Positions 24,554 through 32,744 of a stretch of DNA of 35,300 nucleotides are shown piece after piece. The translations under genes were made by a program, and so were the position numbers. Source of the DNA: Synechococcales cyanobacterium T60_A2020_003 (GTDB lineage: Bacteria; Cyanobacteriota; Cyanobacteriia; RECH01); the NCBI GenBank assembly GCA_015272205.1, contig JACYMB010000334.1, positions 1 through 35,300 on the forward strand, written 5' to 3'. The notes beneath the pieces were generated by a model. That model did no database searches. It had not been told where the DNA came from and saw nothing but the letters and a program-made list of their open reading frames with translations. Position 1 is the first letter of the stretch. Each line of letters starts with the position of its first letter.

Positions 24554-24929
24554 AGTTGCGTTGAAGACTATTCAGCAGGACAAAATGCGGGGTAGATGAT
24601 CAGGCAGGCGTTGGGGAAGTGTCTAAACGTCAATGAACCAACGATCGCGCTGATGAATTGAATGCCACGATGGGAAAACTTGGGCTGGCACGTGACTCAA
24701 ACCAACCTGATTTGTATCGAACTCGGCCATAAATGAAGGGAATGATCCTTTCCCTGCTTAACGGATAACGTGAACGATGCAAGCGCTAGAGGCTGAGCGG
24801 GCGATCGCTCTCTTCGATCCGTCTATCGTCAGATTGCCCCAGCGATCGCCCTCATTCAACACCTCGATGCGTTTCTACATATCTCGATGTATTTCTTAAT
24901 ACATGGGTCGTGAAACACCTAAAATTCGT
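24554..24929. other. intergenic region upstream of the phycobiliprotein-like gene
   Basis: A 376-base gap with three HIP1 or HIP1-like sites. It contains an inverted repeat GGGAA/TTCCC (24738-24754), a possible terminator for the leftward FAD gene, and a direct repeat CTCGATG (about 24868 and 24887). No gene is supported. Confidence 0.45.
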
Positions 24930-26876
24930 TCACCATTCCAGGCGCAGTCCTTCATTTTTCATGTAGTTTTGTAAATCGACCATTTTGCCTTGCGGGACGA
25001 TTTCGGCTACTTCTAGGTCAGGATGTTGGGTGATCAGCCAGCCTGCAGTGACCCCAGCTGCGCCCCCAACCGCCCATTCCGCATGGTGGACACGGGTGAG
25101 GGCGTTCACAATATGGGTGACGGCGATCGCCTTGCCGCCAATCAAGACATTGTCAACGTCCTGGGGAATCAGGCTTTCGAGGGGAATCTGGACGGGACGC
25201 ACGTTGAATTCTCGCGAGGGTGCGCTGCTGGCTTCTCCGGAATCTTGCCCGTTGCGGTAGCGGCAGCCGTGGATATCGATGTCATAGTGGGCGATCGCCA
25301 CCACGGAGGAGGTGAAGTCCCGACCTCCGGGTAAGTCTAGCCGCAGATCGGCTTCGCGCATCGTGAATTCGTCTTGACCGTAGGCCGATCGTCCCAAAAT
25401 GCGCCGACCTTCGCGGATATAGGGAACCATGCTGAGGCCGTTCAGGGTTCCCATGGGCATCTCGGCTCCGTAGAGAAAAGTGAGGAGGGTGTCCGGTTGG
25501 CTGTAGGTTTCCAGCATCCACTCAGCAAAGAGTAGAGCGTGATCTTCCCCGTGACGAAGGGCGATCGCTGAAATTCCCCCCAGCCAGTTTTGTCGTTGTC
25601 CGTTGGCATCCAGTTCTGCATCAGTGAGAATCAGCGGTGGATCCATCCAACTCCAGTCGTTGCCCCGGTTCCAGTTCACCATCGTAATGTCGCCTGGGGC
25701 TGGGTGATCGACGAAGGGATCGTTGAGAACGGTACTGACTACTCGCCGATAGTTGAAAAAGCTGCGTCCCTCAAAGACGGGAAAGCCTTCCATATCAAAT
25801 TTGTGGCGATGCTCGTCACGGGAGTATTGGGGTGATATGTCTTTGAAGGCGGCTTTGCTGGCTCCCTGATCATCGTGCAAGCCCAACAGAAAGGGATAGG
25901 TAAATGCCTGGGTACATTGGGGATTGTCGCGATCGGCGGCGTTGAGTTCTCCGGTGGTGGCTTGGGATTCGGAGCCGATCCGGTGGGGAAAATTGGCCCA
26001 GCCGACGAGTTCGCCTGTATCCGTGGCGTCGATTACGATCATGCGCTTGCCCGGTGGGGGTTGGAGGCGCAGGGGCGTTTTGGTGAAGGTGTTATCTCCC
26101 GACCAGGAGTACCAGGAAGCTAGTTCTTGGGATAGACGACCTTGGGGCACGTAGGTTGAATCTTTGGGCGTTCTCGCTACGGCATAAATGGCTGTAATGC
26201 TCTCTCCGGATTCGTCAAATTCTGCGCCTTTGAAAGCGGTTGAGGTGCGCCATTGGCTGTTGGGTGCAGATGGTTGGGCGGCTTGTAAGAGTTGCTCTGA
26301 GGCGATCGCCCCTGCGATAGGTGGGAAACAAAGGTGTCCGACCCAGCAACTATTGATATCGGAGACTTTAGCGCTGTCCGAGATAGGAACCCAGTCGGGC
26401 AAATCGACGGGTTGTTGAGCAATCAAGGCTTTGAAATTTTGCCAGCTTGGGGAAAAGTTTTGCAGGTCGCGCATGGTCAGCGATTCGTCGATCGCCGCGA
26501 CGCCTTGGGAACTGATCTGTCCGCCGAGCCAGGGGGTTAGCTCGATGAGGCAGGTGGTGGCTCCGGTTTGCATGGCGTGGGAGGCCGCCGCCACACCACC
26601 GAGGGAACCCCCAATGACGACAACTTCGCACTCCCAAATTTCATCGGGGTCGGGCAGGGGGGTGAGGATGGGGCGACCGTTGGGGGAGGTTGCAGATGGG
26701 GCGATCGCTAAGTCGGTATCTTTGGCGCTTTCGGAAACGCTTCCATTAACGAATTCCAGGATTGCAGCCTCTTGCCAGCGATACCATGACCAGCATCCCC
26801 CAGCACTGAAGGCGAGAATTCCAACCACTGTGCCGAGTAAAGCTAGACGTTTTCTTTTTGCGGACTTCCTAACCAC
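24930..26876 (-). CDS. membrane-anchored FAD-dependent oxidoreductase
   Basis: A 648-residue flavoprotein of the FAD_oxidored (Pfam PF12831) type. One N-terminal membrane segment (LALLGTVVGILAFSAGGCWSW, about 11-31) contains a Cys that may be a lipobox remnant but does not fit the lipobox strictly. A linker follows, then the dinucleotide fold at about 85-115 (VVVIGGSLGGVAAASHAMQTG, given as a GxGxxG-like GGSLGG). The PWLGGQISSQG segment continues the FAD site. DATDTGELVG and NVLIGGKAIAVTHIV are further FAD contacts. The large central domain has many Trp and aromatic residues. The substrate is unknown. The Arg- and Lys-rich first residues suggest the catalytic part is on the periplasmic or lumenal side. 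No operon partner is evident. Confidence 0.85.
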   Translation of the reverse strand: MVRKSAKRKRLALLGTVVGILAFSAGGCWSWYRWQEAAILEFVNGSVSESAKDTDLAIAPSATSPNGRPILTPLPDPDEIWECEVVVIGGSLGGVAAASHAMQTGATTCLIELTPWLGGQISSQGVAAIDESLTMRDLQNFSPSWQNFKALIAQQPVDLPDWVPISDSAKVSDINSCWVGHLCFPPIAGAIASEQLLQAAQPSAPNSQWRTSTAFKGAEFDESGESITAIYAVARTPKDSTYVPQGRLSQELASWYSWSGDNTFTKTPLRLQPPPGKRMIVIDATDTGELVGWANFPHRIGSESQATTGELNAADRDNPQCTQAFTYPFLLGLHDDQGASKAAFKDISPQYSRDEHRHKFDMEGFPVFEGRSFFNYRRVVSTVLNDPFVDHPAPGDITMVNWNRGNDWSWMDPPLILTDAELDANGQRQNWLGGISAIALRHGEDHALLFAEWMLETYSQPDTLLTFLYGAEMPMGTLNGLSMVPYIREGRRILGRSAYGQDEFTMREADLRLDLPGGRDFTSSVVAIAHYDIDIHGCRYRNGQDSGEASSAPSREFNVRPVQIPLESLIPQDVDNVLIGGKAIAVTHIVNALTRVHHAEWAVGGAAGVTAGWLITQHPDLEVAEIVPQGKMVDLQNYMKNEGLRLEW

Positions 26877-27213
26877 CGCTATCGTTCCTCACCGAATCTG
26901 ACAACGTTGCCAATGACTTTCACTAAAACTTTTAGGGAACTCGTCAAAGCGGCCATTTAGCCACTATCTCTTAGCCTTTTACACCTCGCCTCCAAGTCCA
27001 TTCAAGATTTCCCTAAAGCTGTTTAAACCCGCCTCTAAGAGCTAATTTATAAAGTAAATCTTAAGCCGTCGTTAAACGTCGAAGCATCAAGCGCATTCGG
27101 GAGCCATAAATCATCGCTTCACTCACCTCTGAGTCCACCTCATAGTCTTTGCCTAGCCGTCGAAATCGATTCACCCCCCCCAACGTTCGCTCGACAATCC
27201 AGCGCTTCGGTAA

Positions 27214-27314
27214 TACCAATTCTGAGTGTTGAGTTCTCAGTTTTGAGTTATGAATGCATTGTTACGCCAGGGATATTAGCCTTTCATCTGTAGCCGGAAT
27301 TTTTGAAATTGGTA
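27214..27314. mobile_element. 101-bp MITE inserted in the IS5 transposase
   Basis: Non-coding element with perfect 8-bp terminal inverted repeats, TACCAATT (27214-27221) and AATTGGTA (27307-27314). A TAA target duplication stands at 27211-27213 and 27315-27317. A related degenerate copy lies at 23062-23148. The internal GAGTTCTCAGTTTTGAGTT-like segment is common in cyanobacterial intergenic repeats. It encodes no transposase and must be moved in trans. Confidence 0.85.
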
Positions 27315-27604
27315 TAACACCTCAAAGATCTCTGATTGCCGCTGAATCACTTCAACCCGCACGCCCTCACCACAAATCTGCTGTACTGCCGTCGCAAAGT
27401 TCTTACCGGAACAGCCCTGATCCACCCAAACCACCTCTAACAGAGCCAACTGATCCTGGGACTCCTCCAAAACCACGACTGCTCCTAATCGGTCTGAGGC
27501 ATTCGCTTCTGTCACGAGTACCCCAATCAGGAAACCTCTCGAATCTACGACGATATGCCGCTTACGCCCTTTAACCTTCTTGCCACCATCAAATCCGTAG
27601 ACCT

Positions 27605-27615
27605 CCCCCTTTTTT
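27605..27615 (-). other. candidate -1 frameshift site in the IS5 transposase
   Basis: On the minus strand the sequence reads GAA AAA AGG GGG in the first frame, an A6 run followed by G5. A -1 slip after AAA gives AAG GGG GAG GTC and continues the conserved transposase. Two-frame expression by -1 slippage is known for some IS5-family groups. A simple single-base loss is the alternative. Confidence 0.5.
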
Positions 27616-28246
27616 CCGTCATCTTGACGGATTGGGAATCAGCGATCGCTACAGTAGAATCCTCCTCTCGTCCTAACTGTGTCCGCAGGTTTGCTCGGAT
27701 CTGGTCGTGCATCTGTTGCCAGACTCCCTTGCGTTGCCATTTCCGAAAGTAGAAATACACGGTGCTGTACGGTGGTAGGTCGTGCGGTAGCATTTCCCAT
27801 TGGCACCCCTTCCGCTGCACGGAGAAGATACCGTTGAGAATTTCTCGGAAATCCACTTCAACGGGATGGCCAAATCCTTTGGGTTTCGGGATGAGCGGGC
27901 GTAACACCTCCCACTCAGAATCACTCAGGTCACTTGGATAGGACTTGCGGGTTGGGTTGGCAATGTCCGGAAGTTGAGTCATGGTTGGGGCGATATCTTG
28001 GATTTGCATCTAGCCTAAAACTGGTTTCAGTTCCCCCTAACCCTGCTTTGGTTCTTCTTTATAAATCAGTACTTACATCTGATGCCGCTAGCTTAGGTAA
28101 CATCATGACTCGCCATTGAATCTTGATCAGTGCGATCGATTGTTTCGTGCAGAAAGTCTAATATAGCTGTTGCCCGCTAGCTTAGGACATGGACATTTTA
28201 TGCAATCCCATCGCGCGTGTTTGCTTGTAGCTGTTGTAGTTTTCGC

Positions 28247-28276
28247 AAAAAAGCGCACCTCTCTAAGAAGTGCGCC
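28247..28276 (-). terminator. terminator of folE
   Basis: Read on the minus strand, GTGCGC-type halves (GCGCAC at 28253-28258 with GTGCGC at 28270-28275) form a 6-bp stem with an 11-base loop. Six T follow (complement of 28247-28252). It begins 42 bases after the folE stop. Confidence 0.8.
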
Positions 28277-28317
28277 CTAGCTAGTTTTGTGATCCTGTGT
28301 ATTAGTTTTAGGCTCGT

Positions 28318-29028
28318 CTAAAAGAAGGCAGGACGATGGCGAATCAGGCTGAGAAACTCTTCACGAGTTTTTTGGTCGTCTTGAAAGACACCAACCATCG
28401 CACTGGTGACCGTCCATGATCCGGGCTTCTGGACTCCGCGCATCACCATACACATGTGCGTAGCCTCCATCACAACGGCAACGCCGCGAGGATCCAAAAC
28501 TTCCTGAATCGCTTCCGCAACTTGGCGGGTGAGTCGTTCCTGCACTTGCAAGCGACGGGAATACATTTCCACAATTCGCGCCACTTTGCTTAGCCCTACC
28601 ACCTTTTGATTCGGGATATAGGCCACGTGCGCCTTGCCCATAAATGGCAGCATGTGGTGTTCGCAAAGGCTGAAAAAGTCAATATCTCTGACCAAAACCA
28701 TCTCATTATGACCTTCATCAAAGATGGCACCGTTCACCAGCTTCTCCAGCGATTGGTTGTAGCCAGAGGTCAAGAATTGCATGGCTTCAGCAACCCGCTT
28801 TGGCGTCTTCAACAACCCTTCCCGTTCTGGATCTTCACCCACGCCTAACAAGATGGAGCGAACGGCATCCATCATGTCCTCTTTCGCGGTTTCAGGCACA
28901 GGATGAGGTTGGGAAACCTGTCCATGGGAGGTGCTGCGATCAGGACGAGAAGTAACTTGAGACGGCTTTTCCTTAGAGTCTGTGGATAGGGACATCGTAC
29001 CGTTTGTACCGTTTGAAGCAATAGTCAT
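28318..29028 (-). CDS. folE: GTP cyclohydrolase I
   Basis: First enzyme of folate and pterin synthesis, converting GTP to dihydroneopterin triphosphate. From the ATG at 29028 the product has 236 residues. A polar, Ser/Thr-rich N-terminal extension of about 50 residues precedes the catalytic domain. The zinc and active-site residues are visible in [20 protein letters not shown] (Cys and His ligands), [20 protein letters not shown] (catalytic segment) and [16 protein letters not shown] (second Cys ligand). The family ends near FLSLIRH as here. An in-frame TTG at 29067 would add 13 residues; ATG is preferred. The gene lies 82 bases downstream of an SDR gene on the same strand and has its own terminator. 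Confidence 0.95.
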   Translation of the reverse strand: MTIASNGTNGTMSLSTDSKEKPSQVTSRPDRSTSHGQVSQPHPVPETAKEDMMDAVRSILLGVGEDPEREGLLKTPKRVAEAMQFLTSGYNQSLEKLVNGAIFDEGHNEMVLVRDIDFFSLCEHHMLPFMGKAHVAYIPNQKVVGLSKVARIVEMYSRRLQVQERLTRQVAEAIQEVLDPRGVAVVMEATHMCMVMRGVQKPGSWTVTSAMVGVFQDDQKTREEFLSLIRHRPAFF

Positions 29029-29110
29029 AGGTTGTACAGTGTTATTTCCTGTGATCGATTTGGACAAGGGGCGATCGTTCGCTCAGTTACGGAACCAAGC
29101 GGTGAGCAAG

Positions 29111-29836
29111 TTATAGTGCTCCTGCACTAGGCATTACAATCAACTCTTCGATGACAGCCTCTTCGGGCATGAGGACGGCTTGAAGAATAGTTTGAGCAAC
29201 GGTAGCGGGGGTCAGCATTTTGTCACGCCCAAAATCAGCGTGTACGGTGTCTGTATCCCAAATCGGCGTGTTGACCGCTCCGGGGCTGACAATCGTTACT
29301 CGAATTCCATTACTCCGCTCTTCTGCGGAGAGGGTTTTAGAGAGCGAAATCAAGGCGGCCTTGCTGACGTTATAGGCTCCCCACCCCGGAAACGCTTGAT
29401 ATCCTGCAATCGAGGCGACGTTAACGATGGTTCCCGATTGGCGATCGCGCATGGAGGGCAGCACGGCTTGAATACATTGAAAAACGCTGGTTAGGTTCAA
29501 GTCCAATACCCGCTGCCAATCCTCCAAGGGGATAGAGCGCAAATCCCCGGTATACCCAATTCCGGCGTTGTTCACCAGGATGTCAATCGGCTCGCCAGCG
29601 GTGGCGATCGCTTCCACCTTAGCCTTGACCTCATGCACCTGTGCCAGATCAACGGCGTAAACCTCAGCACTGACACCGAGTTGGCGCACGTGCTGAGCAA
29701 CTGGCTCTAGGCGATCAGTGGAGCGACTGACTAAAGCTAAATCAATACCAGCCTTTGCAAACGCGATCGCCGTCTCTTTGCCGATACCGCTACTGGCTCC
29801 GGTAATCAAAGCACGTCGCTTTTGGGATAAAACCAT
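29111..29836 (-). CDS. short-chain dehydrogenase/reductase (SDR)
   Basis: A 241-residue classical SDR. The cofactor site TGASSGIG is at about 13-20, NNAG at about 89-92, the catalytic Ser in IVNVASIAGYQ, and the YxxxK pair in YNVSK (about 155-159). The PG motif follows (IVSPGAVNTPIWDTD). Arg after the first strand (LVSRS) suggests preference for NADP(H). The substrate is not determined by sequence. Its position 82 bases upstream of folE on the same strand suggests co-transcription and so a possible link to pterin reduction, as in sepiapterin-reductase-like SDRs, but this is only context. The ATG at 29836 is clear. Confidence 0.88.
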   Translation of the reverse strand: MVLSQKRRALITGASSGIGKETAIAFAKAGIDLALVSRSTDRLEPVAQHVRQLGVSAEVYAVDLAQVHEVKAKVEAIATAGEPIDILVNNAGIGYTGDLRSIPLEDWQRVLDLNLTSVFQCIQAVLPSMRDRQSGTIVNVASIAGYQAFPGWGAYNVSKAALISLSKTLSAEERSNGIRVTIVSPGAVNTPIWDTDTVHADFGRDKMLTPATVAQTILQAVLMPEEAVIEELIVMPSAGAL

Positions 29837-30343
29837 GAAAAATCTCTAGTTGACACTGTTGAAACAATTGTTCTATCTACAGCGATACCTCCATCACGGC
29901 AGATCGCGAAAGAGAGGTGGACAGGAAAACCCCTAGCCCGCAGGCTGGATCATGTAGGAGCGGAGACAGATGCCAAAGAGCCGTAGAGCGATCGTTGGCA
30001 GCAAGAGTCGGCTAATCCTAAAGGTCATTAAGGCAAAGCACCTCTTTAATACTGGAAACTTTTGAAGGACGCACTAAGTAGCGCCCCATTCAGGGAGTGT
30101 GGTCAGGAAACGTCATCTAAATTTAGTGTAGGAACCTTAAATTCAGATGAACATCGTCACTTTACTCAAAAGCGACCTTTCGAAATTTTAGAATCGTAAC
30201 GCTTCGTTACAAATCCCATATTGAATTATAACACCGCGTTTCTTCATTCCATGATGGAATTCTGTGCGGTGATTACCGAACTTTCGTGATGTTTTAGTGC
30301 CATTAGGATTAGAACGCCCTAGGATATGCCAATTCAATAGGAC
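29837..30343. other. 507-base intergenic region between accA and the SDR gene
   Basis: No convincing gene. It contains two inverted repeats. The first, at 30115-30150, is CATCT and AATTTA pairing with TAAATT and AGATG, loop 12 bases, one internal mismatch. The second, at 30196-30210, is GTAACG/CGTTAC with loop CTT. Part should hold the SDR-folE promoter and part the 3' end of the accA transcript. Two reading frames overlapping it look like chance. Confidence 0.5.
30115..30150. repeat. long inverted repeat in the accA-SDR gap
   Basis: CATCT (30115-30119) and AATTTA (30121-30126) pair with TAAATT (30139-30144) and AGATG (30146-30150), with one A/C mismatch and a 12-base loop. There is no T run, so a terminator is not assured; a hairpin leader or a small mobile remnant is possible. 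Confidence 0.5.
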
Positions 30344-31330
30344 TTAAGCAGAGGCTTCAGTCGTAAACATACCAATGCGTCTAAATTTCTGGTAACGGAT
30401 CTCCCGGCGCTCTGCACTGCTCAAGTGACTGAGTTCCGCTAGGTTACGGACAAGAGCCTCCTTCAACGTTTCAGAGGTTTGTAGTGGATCCGAATGAGCA
30501 CCCCCGACAGGCTCCGGCAAAATTTCGTCTAAGATTCCCAGAGATTTCAAATCCGTTGCGGTGATTTTGAGGGCTTCTGCCGCCTGCGGAGCTTTCGCCG
30601 CGTCTTTCCATAAAATGGCCGCGCAGGCTTCGGGGCTAGCAACGGTATAGACAGAATGCTCAAACATCATGAGGCGATCGCCCACACCAATTCCCAAGGC
30701 CCCCCCCGATCCGCCTTCACCAATGACGGTGCAAATAATGGGTACATCGAGCCGAAACATTTCCCGCAAATTAAAAGCGATCGCCTCTCCTTGTCCCAGG
30801 CGCTCCCCTTCTACGCCAGGATACGCACCAGGGGTGTCAATGAACGTGAAAATGGGCATCCCAAAGCGGTTCGCATGATTCATCAGCCGCATCGCTTTGC
30901 GGTAGCCGCCCGGAGAGGCCATCCCAAAGTTGCGAACCACATTATCCTTAGTATCTCGGCCTTTTTGGTGCCCAATAATCACCACTGGACGCCCATCAAT
31001 GCGGGCAATCCCACCCACTAATGCCTTATCGTCTGTTCCCGTGCAGCGATCGCCATGCAATTCGATCCACTCATCGCTAATAGCTTGTACATAGTCCAGC
31101 GTGCTGGGTCGGCGAGGATGCCGCGCCACCTGCAATCGTTGAGCAGGAGAGAGGCCACTAAAGATCTCCTGCCGCAACTGCACCGCACGATTCTCAAGCT
31201 GACGAATCTGGTCAGACACGTCTACGTCATTTTCCTCAGCCAGTTCGCGAATCTGGGCAATGCGAGATTCGAGTTCGATCAACGGCTTCTCAAAATCAAG
31301 AAGAATGGGTCTGCGTTCGGGGGTAGGCAT
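30344..31330 (-). CDS. accA: acetyl-CoA carboxylase carboxyltransferase subunit alpha
   Basis: Alpha subunit of the bacterial-type carboxyltransferase, which moves the carboxyl from biotin to acetyl-CoA to make malonyl-CoA. The 328-residue protein has the normal length. The typical start [20 protein letters not shown] is followed by [20 protein letters not shown], the oxyanion-loop segments [15 protein letters not shown] and [20 protein letters not shown], and [21 protein letters not shown]. These crotonase-fold signatures are complete. Start is the ATG at 31330. The gene lies 115 bases downstream of aar on the same strand, the order seen in many cyanobacteria, which couples malonyl-CoA supply to acyl-ACP use. 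Confidence 0.97.
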   Translation of the reverse strand: MPTPERRPILLDFEKPLIELESRIAQIRELAEENDVDVSDQIRQLENRAVQLRQEIFSGLSPAQRLQVARHPRRPSTLDYVQAISDEWIELHGDRCTGTDDKALVGGIARIDGRPVVIIGHQKGRDTKDNVVRNFGMASPGGYRKAMRLMNHANRFGMPIFTFIDTPGAYPGVEGERLGQGEAIAFNLREMFRLDVPIICTVIGEGGSGGALGIGVGDRLMMFEHSVYTVASPEACAAILWKDAAKAPQAAEALKITATDLKSLGILDEILPEPVGGAHSDPLQTSETLKEALVRNLAELSHLSSAERREIRYQKFRRIGMFTTEASA

Positions 31331-31445
31331 AGCTATAAGATCTAGCGTTTGGCGTTTGAAGGGGGTGCGATCGCCCTTAAGGCGGTCTTTAAAGCTTGAT
31401 GACCTGGATCTGGATGAAGATTCAGAGTCACCCAGCGTAGACGAC

Positions 31446-32465
31446 TTAAATTAAGAGGGGTTGGAATCCGTGCTTGACCGAAACTTGGCCAATTAAATCC
31501 ATTTTCTCCAGCGTGATTTGATTTCGCCCCCACGAGAAATTAGTGTAGAGCTTTTCAAACTCCAGCAGCATAGACTCCGCAAAGCAAGCAAAAAGCTGGC
31601 GGCCAGGAACGTCCATATTCACAATACTCATGATCCGCCAGTCGATATCCAGCGAATGCTCAACAATCCCACCATTCAACACATGAATCCCAGGATACTG
31701 AAGCTTCATGCCAAGATTTTTAGGGTATCCACCGTCGATTAGGAGGCACGGTTGCTTCAGCGTCGTTGGGTTAATCTCAATGCCCTTTGGCATACTAGCG
31801 ACCCACACCACAATATCCGCTTGGGGTAGGGCTTCATCGAGGCTCATGATTTTACCTCGGCCTAGCTCCTCGTGCAGATTTTGCAACCGCTCTTGGTTGC
31901 GGGCAACAAGCAGCAGTTCTTTGACATCCATCCGGGCGTCGAGCCAGCGACAAACCGCGCTGCCAATATCACCTGTAGCGCCACAGACGGCAACCGTCGC
32001 ATCCGAAAGATTAATCCCCAGTTTGGGTGCGGACTGCTCGACCTGCCGACAAATAATGTAAGCAGTGTGGGTATTGCCAGTGGTGAACCGCTCAAACTCC
32101 AGCTTCACGTTGCGTACCTGGCGAATCTGCTGGAGGTTAAAGTTTTCAAAAATAATGGAGGAGAACCCACCTAACGCCGTGATATCAATGCCGTGCTTTT
32201 GGGCATGAGCCATAGCGTTCACAATTTTGCGGGTCGCCGCTTTGATCCGACGGTTGGCTAGCATTTCTGGCAGGAAGCAGGACTCCACGTAACGTCCCTC
32301 AATTTCTTGCCCGGTTAAACTTTTAACCTTAATGGTGTCCACAATCTGAGGGGGAGCGCTACACCAAAAGTCCAAGCCTTGGTCGGCGTACTCTGGGTAT
32401 CCTAAGTCTCGCGCAACTTCCTGGGCGTGCTCCAAACTTGTGAGGTGACCGATTAAACCAAACAT
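31446..32465 (-). CDS. aar: long-chain acyl-ACP reductase (alkane pathway)
   Basis: NADPH-dependent reductase that converts long-chain acyl-ACP or acyl-CoA to fatty aldehyde, the first step of cyanobacterial alkane synthesis. The 339-residue product begins [20 protein letters not shown] and continues with [20 protein letters not shown], both diagnostic. The cofactor fold is visible as [20 protein letters not shown] (about 160-180). The catalytic Cys is in [17 protein letters not shown], near residue 290. The C-terminus NFSWGRNQI is typical. The ATG at 32465 is chosen over a start at 32495, whose ten extra residues do not match. The usual upstream partner, aldehyde deformylating oxygenase, is absent: only about 280 bases separate aar from the ABC gene. 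Confidence 0.96.
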   Translation of the reverse strand: MFGLIGHLTSLEHAQEVARDLGYPEYADQGLDFWCSAPPQIVDTIKVKSLTGQEIEGRYVESCFLPEMLANRRIKAATRKIVNAMAHAQKHGIDITALGGFSSIIFENFNLQQIRQVRNVKLEFERFTTGNTHTAYIICRQVEQSAPKLGINLSDATVAVCGATGDIGSAVCRWLDARMDVKELLLVARNQERLQNLHEELGRGKIMSLDEALPQADIVVWVASMPKGIEINPTTLKQPCLLIDGGYPKNLGMKLQYPGIHVLNGGIVEHSLDIDWRIMSIVNMDVPGRQLFACFAESMLLEFEKLYTNFSWGRNQITLEKMDLIGQVSVKHGFQPLLI

Positions 32466-32744
32466 GAAGTTCTCTACAACCCTGCCGACTGGCAATCCTA
32501 GCTAAATGACGACGATACCACGAACATAACCACAGTCCATTAAAAATACTACACAACTTTTTTCCCCGACGACATCTCTTTAGATAGGGCATGGGAATGT
32601 TTGAGGAAAAACTGAGGCGTAGATGGGTTGAGGAGATTGGCTTTAATAGAAATTCTGGGGAGTGCAAAACCTGCTCGTAGGAATTGGGATGGGATTGGGA
32701 CGAGGTTAGAAGGAGCACTCGTTCTAAGGTTGTAAACGTTGAAT

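Larger units (their letters stand above)
27061..28009 (-). pseudogene. IS5-family transposase, two frames and a MITE insertion
   Basis: Reading the minus strand from 28009, the first frame (to 27545) gives MQIQDIAPTMTQ, the DUF4096-like domain (YPSDLSDSEWEVLRPLIPKP), WQWEMLPHDLPP-like motifs and the first catalytic Asp in AIADSQSVKMTEK. At an A6G5 stretch (complement of 27605-27615) a -1 shift leads into the second frame, EVYGFDGGKKVKGRKRHIVV, with the second Asp in VVWVDQGCSGKNF. This frame is cut at EIFEVL by the 104-bp MITE (with duplicated TAA). Beyond it the tail PKRWIVERTLGGVNRFRRLG with the catalytic Glu and the closing YEVDSEVSEAMIYGSRMRL resumes and ends at 27061. Removing the MITE restores an uninterrupted second frame. 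The copy is inactive unless the MITE excises. Confidence 0.85.
27045..28066. mobile_element. IS5-family insertion sequence with a nested MITE
   Basis: A region of about 1,022 bp bounded by candidate 10-bp terminal repeats, ATTTATAAAG at 27045-27054 and its exact inverse CTTTATAAAT at 28057-28066. It encodes a split IS5-type transposase on the minus strand. Subtracting the 104-bp MITE insertion gives about 918 bp, the usual length for the IS427/IS1031 groups of IS5. No convincing target duplication at the outer ends was found. Confidence 0.75.

Noticed and set aside
29111-29836. SDR called as FabG
   Set aside because: The ketoacyl-ACP reductase-specific features are not clear and the neighbour is folE, so only the superfamily is claimed.
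32496-32744. A decayed ado gene upstream of aar
   Set aside because: No ado motif could be read in any frame, and the gap is about one third of the needed length.
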